Below, one piece after another: positions 1 through 10,736 of a DNA stretch of 64,000 nucleotides (its first letter is position 1; each line of letters starts with the position of its first letter). The stretch is from Phoronis australis. Taxonomy: Eukaryota; Phoronida; Phoronidae. The notes beneath the pieces were generated by a model, which was not told the origin of the DNA, did not search any database, and was given only the letters and a program-made list of their open reading frames with translations. The translations under genes and the position numbers were made by a program. The stretch spans positions 361,229 to 425,228 of the forward strand of contig NMRA01000381.1 in assembly GCA_002633005.1 (NCBI GenBank), written 5' to 3'.

Positions 1-1985
1 TTGTTAATTTTTTTCTTTCTTTGGTATCTTTGGAATTAACTAATGACATCTTTCCATTTTCAGATGAATTTGATGTAGTGCGTGCCACCTAGTGGCTGTT
101 TTTATTATATTTGAGTTAGCTTTTAGCGAAACCACTCTTAGGATAATTATGAAATTTGTCATATATGTTCTAACTAGGAAGAGGACAGGTGACAATAATT
201 TTTTGAATGGCGCCAGCTATTGTGGTGTTTCCTAGTGCATATTTTGTGTGTGTGGATGTGGTTCCTAGTGGGAATTTGCCTTAAGTTTGTATCTTTGGAG
301 TTTTTAGGTGGATTTTCAGGAAATTTGGCAAATGGCTTTTAGAGATGATGACACCTTCCCATTTTTGGATGGGTTCAATGCATTCTGTGGCATCTAATGG
401 TCATTTTTATGATACTAAATACACCCCCAGGGCCCTAGAAGCACACCATTTGCGGTGCAGTCGTGAGCGCATTTCAACAGTCAGCGTTGCACTTGTAAAC
501 TTTCATGGGGTATGGTTTATGCACATTAATACAAAACACTGTTCGGAATTGTTTTCATAGCCCCATGACCCTTGTAATGCCAAATCATTATCAAATTCTA
601 CAGCTTTCTACTTTTAGAAAAAATATACTTTTATTGAGTTAAAGTCTATAGTGTATATTAGGCTAATTACACTGACCTAATGAGATGTGACCTAAATAAC
701 ATTAACAGGTTGTATGATCAGCTGTTGTTCATTGGCCTATTTAGTCTGACTTCCTATTCCAGTCTCATCAGCTGTGGTTGTGTCCACAGAGTAGACGCAC
801 GATTGTGCTCGTGTACCTTAAGTGCAGCATTTTAATGCCTAACCCAAATTTCTTGCAATTAAGGGTATGCGCATTAGTTCATCAGTTAAGTCTAATTAGT
901 TCTAATTTTAATTCTGAAGCAAACATGTTTGTGAGTAATAGCACATGTTGTGTAGGATATCCATAGACTCAATACCTGATGAGTGACTTACAACTGATGA
1001 GTCCATCATCCTAGATTTACATTACTGGTTCAAGAACACCTTATTTTATATTTAATTCTAAATTTGTGTTTCGAAATATTTCCCCATATTTTCTTTTGTT
1101 GTAGACAGTGGGCCAATATGAATGAAATTGGACTGTATATTCACTAACATTGAATACAATAGTCAAGGTCTACTTTTCCACAAATTGGTGCTTCTCATGC
1201 ACACAAACGATGTACCTGATAAGAGATTTGAATGTTTTGTTGTCAATCTCAGGAAGTGTAGGCAATACCAGTCAAGGTCACAGTGAGTCACAGCAGTTGA
1301 CCTCTTTCGGCCGCAACACTCCTCTCTGGGGATTGTTGGCGTAGACCCCTTTTACTTCATACAAGCCAGGATTGTGTTTAATTCACTGACTAATATCTTC
1401 ACAAAATGCTACTTGGTCTGCCTTATAGGGAATAGTCAACCACTGCAAAATTTGTGTTATACTAGAAAACAGCTGAGGCTCCATTTGAAGGATCCTTGTT
1501 ACTAATTACCTTGAAATGCCAACTTCTTTTGGGGGTCGGTGATTTGAGATTTTCTCTTGGACTCTGGCTGAAAGAGGTTGGTCGATGTGACATTTACTGG
1601 AATTTGTTACACTTTCAGTCTCCTAAAATTTATCTACCAGATGTTCAACTGTTCATCTATCATGTATATTGTTTCTGCTACAGTCTTGGCTGCATTGTCT
1701 ATGTGGCAGAAGCACTGATTTTGTGGGAATTGTCTGCTGCTGATTATTGCCCTGTTGAATTTGATTCATTTTGGTGTTAAACGAATCACAAAGCTATTTA
1801 CACTTCCTGAAAAATATGGAAAATTTTTGTAAATCACAAATTTAGGACGAACTATTAAATAGGTTGCTTTTGGACCACAAATGAAAACCAACAATAAATT
1901 CGGTGCATGCATGTAGTTGAATGTCCACAATGTGCATGAAATTAACTTATTAATAATGTAACTGTCTCCATGATTTTGATTGCAG
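1..1985. other. Intron/upstream part of the sestrin gene, no exon seen
   Basis: No open stretch here resembles sestrin or another family on either strand. The sequence is AT-rich. The missing N-terminal two thirds of the sestrin lie upstream of the window, so this should be intron. Short open frames (for example 345-560 and 1496-1780) have no recognisable motif and look random. Confidence 0.55.
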
Positions 1986-3735
1986 TGCAAGCAGCAGCAA
2001 GCCAGCCATCACCAAAAGCTGACATTTTATGTTATGTCAATGACCCGGAGTTCGCATATCAAGATTTTGCGAAGCGAGCTGAGGAAATCCCAACATTCAG
2101 AGCCCAAGACTATTCTTGGGAGGATCATGGGTACTCGCTGGCTAATCGTTTGTATCCTGACATTGGCACCATGCTGGATGACAAGTTTAAGTGTGCCTAT
2201 ACCATGACATACTATACGTAAGTACCTGAAGTGGGCACCTGCGTATAATTGTTGAGATAATAGGGATTAGTTTTTGCTGAAAAAGTCTTGACCTTGTGTA
2301 AAATTGATTTTAAGTTTGTAAACCAAAAAGATCGAGCATAAATCTTGCTTCTCCATTTGGTTCAATGACAAAAGTGGTTTTCTGTTTGTAATGCAGCAAC
2401 TAATGATCACATAACTGAATAAATATTTATGAATACTTCACATTGTCTTCGTATTTTAATTTTTTGGTCGTTAAAAGAGTATTACTTTATCCTTGATTAG
2501 TTTGATCTTTTTAAAGGGCATTTCGACGTGTATAGCTGTCTTAACTGAAGCACTTTGTGGTTTAAAAACATCATGCTCATCTGATCTTGAATTGGTGCCG
2601 AATGAGTAGGCAACTCAAGTCACATAAACGCACCATTTTCAAATTCGCAATCTTAGTATTGGGCAACCCCAGTTCACTTGTTTTCTTGAGTTACTGATGG
2701 ATTACATGTTCTTGTTGGTAACGGAATTAGAATATGCAGTAAGGAATGTTATGAGTAAAAGACATTATTCCATTTTCATTTTTAGCGAGCTAAACAGGGT
2801 GAAATTCAGCTTTAAGTAAATATAGTTGAAAGCGTAGTTTTATTTGATTCATGTTGATAACTGTGTGATGTTTCCTCAGTTCACAGTTGACAACAATTGT
2901 CTTTGTCTTCTTCAGCATGGGCCCCAACAAGGACGTTGACACTAGTTCTTTCCGCCGAGCCATCTGGAATTATATCCACTGCATGTATGGCATCAGACAT
3001 GATGACTACGACTATGGAGAAGTCAACCAACTCATTGGGCGAAGTCTCAAAAGCTATATCAAAACAGCTACTTGTTATCCTGAACGCATTACCAAAGAAG
3101 ATTATGATGGTTTCATGAAAGGCTTTAAACATTCAGAAAAGGTAAGCATGATGCTTTTTCATCTTTTTGTGTTATTGTGTAAGGTAACTCTAGTAGTAGT
3201 GTTCAGTGATTAGTTAGGACTTATCCTTGTTTGTTTCATATAATCTAAAGTTTAACAGAAATTCATGTTAGGAAAATCGAAGAAGAAAATGCTTTTTTCA
3301 GCTCGTAACTCGTCAAAGAAATGCTTAGTGTGCCATTTGTTTAAAAAGATGGATTTATTCAACATTCCTTGTATTGTATTAACCTACAGTCCTTGTCAGT
3401 AAGTGAATGAACAAGGACTTTGTTGCATTGAACTCCTGTTTTAACATTCTCAGGGAGGTGTACTGACTCCATTCTCAGGGAGGTGTACTGACTCCATTCT
3501 CAGGGAGGTGTACTGAGCTACTGACTCCATTTTCATATGGCCAACTGAATAGATGTGTGCACATCATGGTAGCCATTGTCATATCATAATCGGTGATATA
3601 TGCTGCATTTTTCTAGCTGGTATTTTTATGGTTGACTATCCTTTACAGGTTCATGTCAACCTGATGTTGTTGGAAGCACGCATGCAAGCTGAATTACTAT
3701 ATTCCCTCCGAGCAATGATGCGTTACATGACGTAG
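1986..3735 (+). CDS. SESN: Sestrin, C-terminal three coding exons (partial gene)
   Basis: Sestrins are stress-induced regulators that bind GATOR2 and restrain mTORC1 when leucine is low. Three exons join in phase: 1986-2217, 2916-3141 and 3649-3735, each with AG acceptor and, for the first two, a GTAAGT/GTAAGC donor. They encode about 181 residues, ending RAMMRYMT-stop at 3733-3735. Recognisable blocks are [48 protein letters not shown], the acidic [11 protein letters not shown] (GATOR2-contact region in vertebrates) and [22 protein letters not shown] split by the last intron. Leucine-pocket residues matching SESN2 Thr374, Thr377, Thr386, Arg390 and Glu451 are present, but the Trp444 position is Met. 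The exact acceptor of the first exon (1985/1986) is less certain. The rest of the gene is upstream of the window. Confidence 0.95.
2640..2825 (+). repeat. Dispersed repeat family E, copy 1 (sestrin intron)
   Basis: This block shares an ordered set of phrases with 35740-35960, 35990-36185 and 49785-50010: GGCAACCCC near the left, then GTTCTTGTTGGTAACGG, then TAAGGAATGTTATGAG, then a T-rich run ending TTTAGCGAGCTAAACAGGG. I see no clear terminal inverted repeat or tRNA-like promoter, so its class is unknown. Confidence 0.7.
3446..3528. repeat. 25-bp tandem repeat, 3 copies (sestrin intron)
   Basis: The unit ATTCTCAGGGAGGTGTACTG plus ACTCC is repeated nearly perfectly three times in the last sestrin intron. 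The third copy is interrupted by a short duplication of GCTACTGA. Confidence 0.9.
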
Positions 3736-5166
3736 TGTTTCGGCGTAATGGTCCAGGCCTATGATGCATTATGTGACATAGCGCTACTGGTGTAGTGGTC
3801 TAGACCTGATGTATCATTAGAGGTGTAAAGATTCTAGGCCAATATCTTCTCAGAACGGTGCTCTTCAACTGTATTGATTTGTTTTAGTGACTGACTTCGT
3901 CAGGACTATGTTTTGTCTATAAATAAGTCGAGGGATGTTGTGTTGCAGCTAGCGTCATTGTATAACAAGACAGATTGCTTCACAACTGATTATGTTTGCA
4001 TTGTGCCATCATAGACAACAAGTTGCAATATGCTTGTATATCCTGTTCAGGCAAATTGTAGTACAATATGTCCTTGAGGTTGCTTTTGCTTTTAACAACT
4101 GTGTTGTCATTCCAGTGAGTACTTGGTACTTTATGCTGTATATCACAAGGTCTGTTCTCTTGTATTCTAGATGTCTTACCAATGAAAAGAATGGCCTCAA
4201 AGAGCCACTTCATTTTCTATTCATGTTTGTTTGTGTTCCATCAATTGCCGGATACCTTGAATTGGCCAGTTGAATCGGCTTTTAAACCCCCATTCCATCC
4301 AAAAACCAAACGTCTGATTTATTGCTATAAAATTGATCTTGACTTGTTCCTTACCGTAATGTGAAGTGATTTTGGGGTTTATAAAGAACTGACTGTTCGT
4401 TATTCCTTGAGGTCATGCTCATCTCATCAAATGGCAGGCAGTGACAGTCAACTTGTAAATCCAGGTGTTGAGCAGTAAACAAATGTTAGTCAACTTGTAG
4501 ATCCTGGTTTTGTGCAGTAACCAACTGTCAGTCAACTTGTAGATCCTGGTGTTGCTCGGTAACCAACGGTCACTCCTTTCAAAGCCCTGAAATCACCTAT
4601 AATTTGACAAAGGAGCTATTTGAGACCAATTTTATAACAGTAGTTGGTCCAAATCAGAAGTTGGTTTTTGTCGTGGGATTCGGGTTTATTGGGTTGGCTG
4701 GCCGTCTGGACACATTTGTGACTATTGATTGGTCATTTATGACAAGTGGCTAGCAAAATAGATGATTGTTTGTTTTCATCACCATATCTTGTGTCCAGTA
4801 AAAGACCTGATTAGATGTCATTGTGTAAACTAACATGGTTTGTGGCATCAAAAACAGGCTTTTGTTTTGTCTTCTCATTGAATGTGGTCATTATTTTTGA
4901 GCTCGTGTGGTATTGTGTTATTTATTTTGGGTATAACTGACCTTTTATAATTATGCAACTTGTTCTTATTACCCTCATTTTTGGTATCTGTCTATTCATG
5001 CCATTGTTAAATGTTTTGTTAACTTAGCCGTGGAGTAGTACATTCGATTCTTTTTATCTCTGCAATCATTTGTGTTTTTGTGTGGTTTCCATCCTGTGTT
5101 GTTTTTGTATAACAAGGACAGTCTTGTTGGAAAGAAAACTTAGTTGTATAAATCAAGAAAAATAAA
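3736..5166 (+). other. Sestrin 3' UTR (inferred)
   Basis: After the TAG stop there is no further coding signal before an AATAAA at 5161-5166. Two duplicated segments are visible: about 47 bp spanning the stop codon is repeated imperfectly just downstream (about 3718-3811), and a roughly 45-bp unit containing TCAACTTGTAGATCCTGG recurs three times at 4448-4570. The UTR end is inferred from the AATAAA only. Confidence 0.5.
5161..5166 (+). terminator. Candidate polyadenylation signal of sestrin
   Basis: AATAAA, the first canonical hexamer I noticed after the sestrin stop codon, 1.4 kb downstream. Confidence 0.45.
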
Positions 5167-5289
5167 AGCTGTTGCAAAATATTAAACTGGTACATTTTAT
5201 TGGCAGGCGCATACAATGTGGTTAGCAGTAGTTGTACGGAGCCCAAGTTAGTGCTACTTATGTGTTGCATTGTTAGGGTCCCCTGCTGT

Positions 5290-5590
5290 ATCCTATGCTC
5301 GCTGGTTCCCTGCTTGCCAACGGAGTCAGCACGCAGGTAGCAGGCAGTAGCACGCCCTTTATCATTGGTTGATGTAACCTCGGCAGTCATTGGTTAGCTT
5401 TACAACAAAGTGAGAAAATTGCGCATTATAAACGATTTTTAGCCTTGTCAAGTGTCGTAGCAGTAACTATTTCGTTTCTGCAGTAATGTTTAATAGCTGC
5501 GTGCTTGAAACACACACAAGTACAATAATTTAAACACGCCGTCATCTGGCCGGTTTAACCAGTGTGTTATTCCTATGAATACAGGACACC
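5290..5590 (+). repeat. Repeat family G, copy 1 (diverged)
   Basis: It aligns with 27180-27473: GCTCGCTGGTTCCCTGC, AGCACGCAGGTA, ATGTAACCTCGGCAGTCATT, GGTTAGCTTTACAACA, AACGATTTTTAGCC, AACTATTTCGTTTC and GTGTGTTATTC occur in the same order. The right terminal inverted repeat seen in copy 2 is lost here. Confidence 0.75.
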
Positions 5591-5599
5591 AACGTAAAC

Positions 5600-7680
5600 A
5601 ATTATGTGTTTGAATTAAGCAGTGTGGTCCGACATCGGTTGCACCTGCTCGATTAAGATTTACCCGGTCCGTAATAATATCAAAGTGCCTAGTAATGTAC
5701 AGCGCTACGTTAATTTGGCCTGACGGTTACTAATGTTTTTAATTTTGGTGTTCGAATTTTATTTGACTGGTACAAAACATCAAAATGACGTCACACTGAC
5801 AAACGACTACTCGTACCAGAGACGTAGCTATCGGCACAAAATTACGCGAAAACGCAACTGCGTCGTAGACAAAAATGGAAAACATGAATCGGTAATTTTT
5901 TAAGTGTAAGTTAATTTTCAAAGCTCTTCTGTGAGTACGTAATGAGGCTATTCCATTATTTTTATTCAACATATTGAAAAACAGTGCATAGAAATGGCAT
6001 ATGAACGTTTTAGTTTTTCGAACAGGAATATAAAAATATCACGTCTACATGTGCTGTGCAACTTTTGATAGTTACTCTACAAAGAAGAAGGCGTCGCAAA
6101 TCTTTATGTGAAACGGGTCGATTTTGTCCGAATTTTGATTTAAACCACTTATGGCTATAACATTATTTTCAACTTATTTCTTTAATTACTAAAATGACAT
6201 GAGATTTTGGTCTTGCAAAAACGGGCACCCCTTAATTCCTAGAGACCATGTTTGGCGAATAAAATGACACGCCATGACAAGTCAACCTGTAAGCAAAACG
6301 CCTGCCTTTCAATCAACCAACTACCAGTGCATGGGGAACCCAGAAATCTCCCCTATTCAGACTACAGAACAATACCAGACCAATGATTTGGTTTGGTTTC
6401 TGTGACTCAAGGCGGGTTTACGTGTTGTACGTACTTCGCACAAAGACAATGCCGCAGGATGCATGAGCTTTAAAACCTTTTGCTGTGAAGACATCGTTGA
6501 AAGGTACGCAGCCAATGGTACGCTAGTTAACACTCTTAACAACGGCTTCCCACTATTTTCATGTCTACAATTGGTCCTATATCTACACCGTTGTCAGTCA
6601 AGATTCTTCTCAACAAAATTTCAGCACCGCGGCTGAAACTAAAACCATTTTTTACATATTCATAAGTTCAAAAACAGTGATTTACTGAGACTGAGTTATG
6701 ACTCTGGTAGACTTGGCCAAGTGAACCTCTAAGGAAGACGATTGCCCGAGTCTGAAGCATGAGACCGGCTAAAATTCAATTTTTTGTTGATGTGAAACGA
6801 ACCAAAAATTTCGATCCGAATACCAACAAATCCAAAGTTTCTAAACCATAACCGCGGATGCTCATGAGAGCCAAATCTGGAAAGAGGGGCTGACGTATCT
6901 CCCTATAGTTATCATTCGTATTATCAACGAAATCGCACAACGGACTGATCATTCCATGTATTCATTGCGGTCATAAACAGAAAAATTCTCAGTTCACGTC
7001 GACTATTTGCGAAATGTAAAAACGTAACAATTAAAAAAGATATCAGGAACGTTCTTTGTTAGTTTTTTTTATTTCTTTAGTATCGATTTGGTTGGATAAA
7101 CAACACATACGCCTTCCGCATCAACGGAAAGCGACCAAAATAAGATTGACCTACTTGAACAAAGATGTCACGCTGAGCTTGTAACAATAAGAAAAATACT
7201 AATTGTAGGTATTTTTTCGTTTAAAGACCGATTTTGATTGATTTTTTTTACTGTTAACGAATCTTTCAATATCGTTTAACTCTTGAGTGGTTGCGGTGTC
7301 GTTCACAGCAACGCTCACGATAGGCTACTCATACTGCGACCGATCTTCGAAGTTCGACAGTAACACAAAATATGAAAATATGGATTCAGCAACTTTTTAA
7401 ACTTGTAAAAGTTTCTTAGAAGTTCTTTAAGAGACCCGCAGGGCCTACGTGTTTGGCTTACAAATAGAAACAACGACTTTCCCATCCACTGAGTTCTTAG
7501 TAAAACAAAACAATGCTCTACAACCTTCGGCAGCCTTCAAAAGTTTGAAGCAAATTTTCAGAAAACCTTAGACGGGTTATTTTCTCTTGTGGAATCCCTG
7601 GCAAGCCTGTCAGTTGTTAACACCTCAACGCCTGCAGGTTTATAAATCGCCAAAGGGTTCTTAAACGAGTACATTTCTAC
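5600..7680. other. No gene recognised
   Basis: AT-rich intergenic sequence. The open frames at 5739-5972 and 6357-6542 (minus) carry no known motif. No terminal repeats or RNA genes were seen. Confidence 0.5.
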
Positions 7681-7689
7681 GCCTTGAAT

Positions 7690-7860
7690 TGTGCTTAATC
7701 TACAGGACTGGTACTTTTTTAATCTACGTGTACTTTTGCTTAATTTACAGGACCTGCTTTTGCTTAATCTTCGTGTACTTTTACCTAATCTAAGCCTACG
7801 TTTGCTGAATTTACACGTTCTTTTACCTAATCTACACCTACCTGTATACTTTTGCGTACA
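7690..7860. repeat. Degenerate short tandem array (about 24-bp units)
   Basis: Variants of CTTTTGCTTAATCTACG and CTTTTACCTAATCTAC recur about seven times. Read as protein it gives a Leu-Asn-Leu-rich periodic string, which reflects the repeat and not a gene. Confidence 0.7.
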
Positions 7861-8088
7861 TTTAGTTTTTGAACCATCATGGTGCGCCGCCCATGTACTG
7901 ATCCTCGGACCACAAACCCAATTTGTGTTACGGTTCAGGGGCGGATCCAGGATTTTGAGTAAGGGGGGTCAGGGCACAGGAATAACCAGAATTTCGACAG
8001 ATGTGCGCGCCCAGCCTAAGATGTGGGTTTGCAGTTGTCTCGAATTTTTGGGTTTGTGGACCTGTTGACTAAAAAAATACAGTAAACG

Positions 8089-9096
8089 CAGTGGCGGATC
8101 TAGGATGTCACAAGGGGGGGCCCAACATTTTGTCCGGCTGGAAGCATTTGCGCAAACTGAACCACGATTGTAGATGCGCATAGCACCGAATGGGGGGAGG
8201 TCGGGAGGGGGGTTCGCCCCCCCTCCTGCCCAGGAAATTTTTCTGTTTTTACCTCTAAAAATCAAGCATTTTCCTTGATTCCTGAAGTATTATTCAAGAA
8301 AAAAAACACAGAGAACGTGTCAAACAGGAAAACTGAACGTACCAAAGACTAGAACTCACGACCTAGCGGTTAGAGAGCGCGTGCGTTACCACTACACCAC
8401 CACGATTTAACTAGTGATCTCATACTAAAAGACCTACTTGTTTATGGTCCACAACGTTTGCGCGCGAAACCTACTTCTTTTCGTAATGCTTATTACACGT
8501 TTTATATTTTGTGCCATGAATTCTTAACAAATTTGTCGTATTTAAAATAGTCTTCAAATGCCCAAAAGTCCAAATCCGTTTTTCGTGTTGGCAATAATGA
8601 CGGAATTGCTTTGGAAATCGTCTAAGTTAAGGTTTGACAAAGGGAGTATTGCGAGTTTCTGAGTGATTCACTAAGGCTTCGATTAAAATTCACATCTTAC
8701 CAGCAGCTTCTGTTTTTTCATCGTCACTCAGGTTCCATTCTCTTTAAAAAATGAAGTAAATTTTCTTCATTGCACAGTGGAGCAGACGACGGGAACGGAG
8801 TCGTAGTGCGCAGCGCCACTACCGGTCGCCTGGGATATCGCGGGAGAGCCTATACTTAGCCATAGTTCCGTTACGAATGCGCCGTGTTCCGAATTTGACA
8901 CTTGAAATTGGGCTTGAGCCCCCCCCCCCAAACACTAAAACTGCATACATTTAAATCTTTTTTCATCCGTATAATTTTAATTACCGGGATTAATTAATAA
9001 ACTCACCATTTCCCTACGCTCTTACTGTTTTATTTTTTGCGGCAGCCAAGGGGGGGGGGGGGCGGGCCCCCTGGGCCCCCCCTAAATCCGCCTATG
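8089..9096 (+). mobile_element. Family A DNA transposon, copy 1 (nested in family B)
   Basis: Its termini CAGTGGCGGATCTAGG and CCTAAATCCGCCTATG are imperfect inverted repeats (13 of 16 positions). The 5-bp duplication AAACG lies at 8084-8088 and 9097-9101. The sequence just inside the left end is G-rich. The 1008-bp body has no transposase frame and carries a tRNA-like module near the left end. Further copies lie at 19077-20052, 17334-18099 (inverted, truncated) and 63417-64000 (cut by the window), with a fossil at 32092-32325. Confidence 0.92.
8341..8406 (-). repeat. tRNA-like Pol III module inside family A copy 1
   Basis: On the minus strand an A-box-like TGGTGTAGTGGTAACGC (8399-8383) is followed by a B-box-like GAGTTCTAGTC (8357-8347), at tRNA-like spacing. 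The cloverleaf is degenerate, so this is a tRNA-derived promoter module and not a tRNA gene. It recurs at the same place in the other family A copies. Confidence 0.7.
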
Positions 9097-9244
9097 AAAC
9101 GGGGCTTTGTTTAGGGCCTATGCATTGTTTATTCACCCCCGTGCCCCCTGGTTGCGCGCACGTGATAGTCACCCGAACTCCCAAATGGTATCTGGTAGAA
9201 TTTTAGGGGGGGCATGGCCCCCCCCTCAATCTGCCACTGCGGTT

Positions 9245-10305
9245 GGATATGAGGGTAAACGGGCAGTTTTAAAAATAACTTTCAACCTCTAAGTATAAAA
9301 AACAGAGGCGCTAGTGACAGATATAAAATATGAAGGCATGTTTACAAAAAATAAAGACATTGTGCAGAGAATTAGTGAACATTTTCAAGACTTATATAAG
9401 CATCAAAAGACAACTAATTTGGTAACGCAAGTAATATTGGCATTCACAACCTAGACCGGTACAGGAAGTGACTCGAGTAATGGCATTCAGTAAGGTATCA
9501 AGATTTTGACAGCATCTCACACTTTCGAAAAACTTATTCCAGAGACTCCTTGTTGGTGGTGAACGGAATTAAGTCCATATGATGCTGTATCGCCGGAACC
9601 TGAAGACACGTAGGAGTTTGTCCCACGTATCTCATAGCTTTTAGAGCACATATATCTCTAAGATCAAAATATTGCAGGAGACCTCGACTTATATGTTATA
9701 TTATAAGTATAGGTATACCTAAAACCTTCCACCCCAAGGCAGCACTGGACAACCAGTGGAGAGGAATTGAGATAACAACGTCAGAGCACGACTGCATGGT
9801 GGTCATTGAACTCACTTTAATGCACGATCACCTTTCCAATCTTCCGGCCTTTTTGAACACCACATTAAATGCCATACGAACTCCAGGCGTTCAGGAAATG
9901 TGTACATTTTTAGTCCTTTTCCCCAGCCACCAGAAACTAGACTACCGGTCGCGTTTCAACTACACATTTTGAAACAGCCCCAAAGGCACTATACCAGGGA
10001 CTTCGGGACCCCACTTTTTTCAAAAAACTCCTTCAAAGAATGACTATAATAAAATAAAGTTTTTCCGTGGCTGGATCACAGTAAAACAAATCTTGACCTT
10101 AGAGCGAGCGCAGACGGCCCGTAGGCTTTCGAGCTGCCCGGTGCCTCGTATTTTTACACTGTTAAAGTGGCTTGGAACGTGAAAAATAGTATAAAATAAG
10201 AAAGTAAATGTTACTCATCTTGCATGAAACCTGTATCNCCATTCTTACTCTCCGTGATGGTCCACGTTTACTCAACTCTTGACGGCTTCATCCCTGGGAT
10301 TGTCC
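9245..10305. other. No gene recognised
   Basis: Intergenic sequence with no coding signal. One ambiguous base (n) occurs at about 10238. Confidence 0.5.
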
Positions 10306-10470
10306 CAGGGGCGGCATTGAGCTGGAATTTTTAGTGGGGGCGGGGCAGGGCACAGCATTAGCCAGGGTTTTACCCGTCAGAAATTTGCCAAACCCCGAAC
10401 TGCCAAATGAGGAATCTGGGAGAATTTTAAGAGGGTCATGGCCCCTTGGCCACCCCTGAATCCGCCATGG
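10306..10470 (+). mobile_element. Family B-related short MITE
   Basis: Starts CAGGGGCGGCATTGAGC and ends CCTGAATCCGCC. Its interior (CAGGGCACAGCATTAGCCAG, CCGAACTGCCAAATG) matches the 150-bp element at 38299-38448. It abuts the inverted family B copy directly. Confidence 0.75.
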
Positions 10471-10736
10471 CCCCCTAAAATTCTACCAGATACCATTTGG
10501 CAGTTCGGGTGCAAACATGCGCGCAACCAGGGGGCTCGGGGGTGAATAAACAAGGCGTAGGCCCTGAACAACAAACGCCGTTTACCTTTTTTTAGCTCAG
10601 TGCGGCAAACTGCCAAAAATTCGAGACCCCTGCATCCCTACATTTTAGGCTGGGCGCGCACATCTGCCGAAATTCTGGTTATTCCTGTGCCCTGCCCCCC
10701 CCCTCCCCTTACTCAAAATCCTGGATAACGCCCCTG
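10471..10736 (-). mobile_element. Family B element, inverted copy with empty family A site
   Basis: Reading the minus strand gives CAGGGGCGTTATCCAGGATT, CCCAGCC, CTCGAATTTTT, then CTAAAAAAAGGTAAACGGCG, TTGTTTATTCACCCCCG and ATGGTATCTGGTAGAATTTT, collinear with 7936-9239. At the point where family A sits in the other copy this one is uninterrupted and has a single AAACG, so it serves as the pre-insertion allele. Confidence 0.85.

Larger units (their letters stand above)
7936..9239 (+). mobile_element. Family B DNA transposon (non-autonomous), host of a nested element
   Basis: The element starts CAGGGGCGGATCCAGGATTT and ends CTCAATCTGCCACTG, imperfect inverted termini. It is flanked by the 5-bp duplication CGGTT at 7931-7935 and 9240-9244. 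Subtracting the nested family A element (8089-9096 plus its duplicated 5 bp) leaves only about 290 bp, with no transposase. A relative lies inverted at 10471-10736. A 5-bp duplication with CAG-GGCG termini suggests a hAT-like group, but no protein supports this. Confidence 0.85.

Noticed and set aside
961-1015. CTGATGAG motifs as hammerhead ribozymes
   Set aside because: CTGATGAG occurs twice, but there is no following stem, GAAA or cleavage-site sequence.
7969-8265. Open frames over family A and B ends (also at 10377-10616, 18939-19247 and 63518-63826)
   Set aside because: They recur only because the transposon sequence recurs. Their glycine/proline runs come from the G-rich terminal blocks.
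8341-8406. Calling the A/B-box pairs tRNA genes
   Set aside because: No consistent cloverleaf or anticodon stem can be drawn, and all sit at one place in a transposon family.
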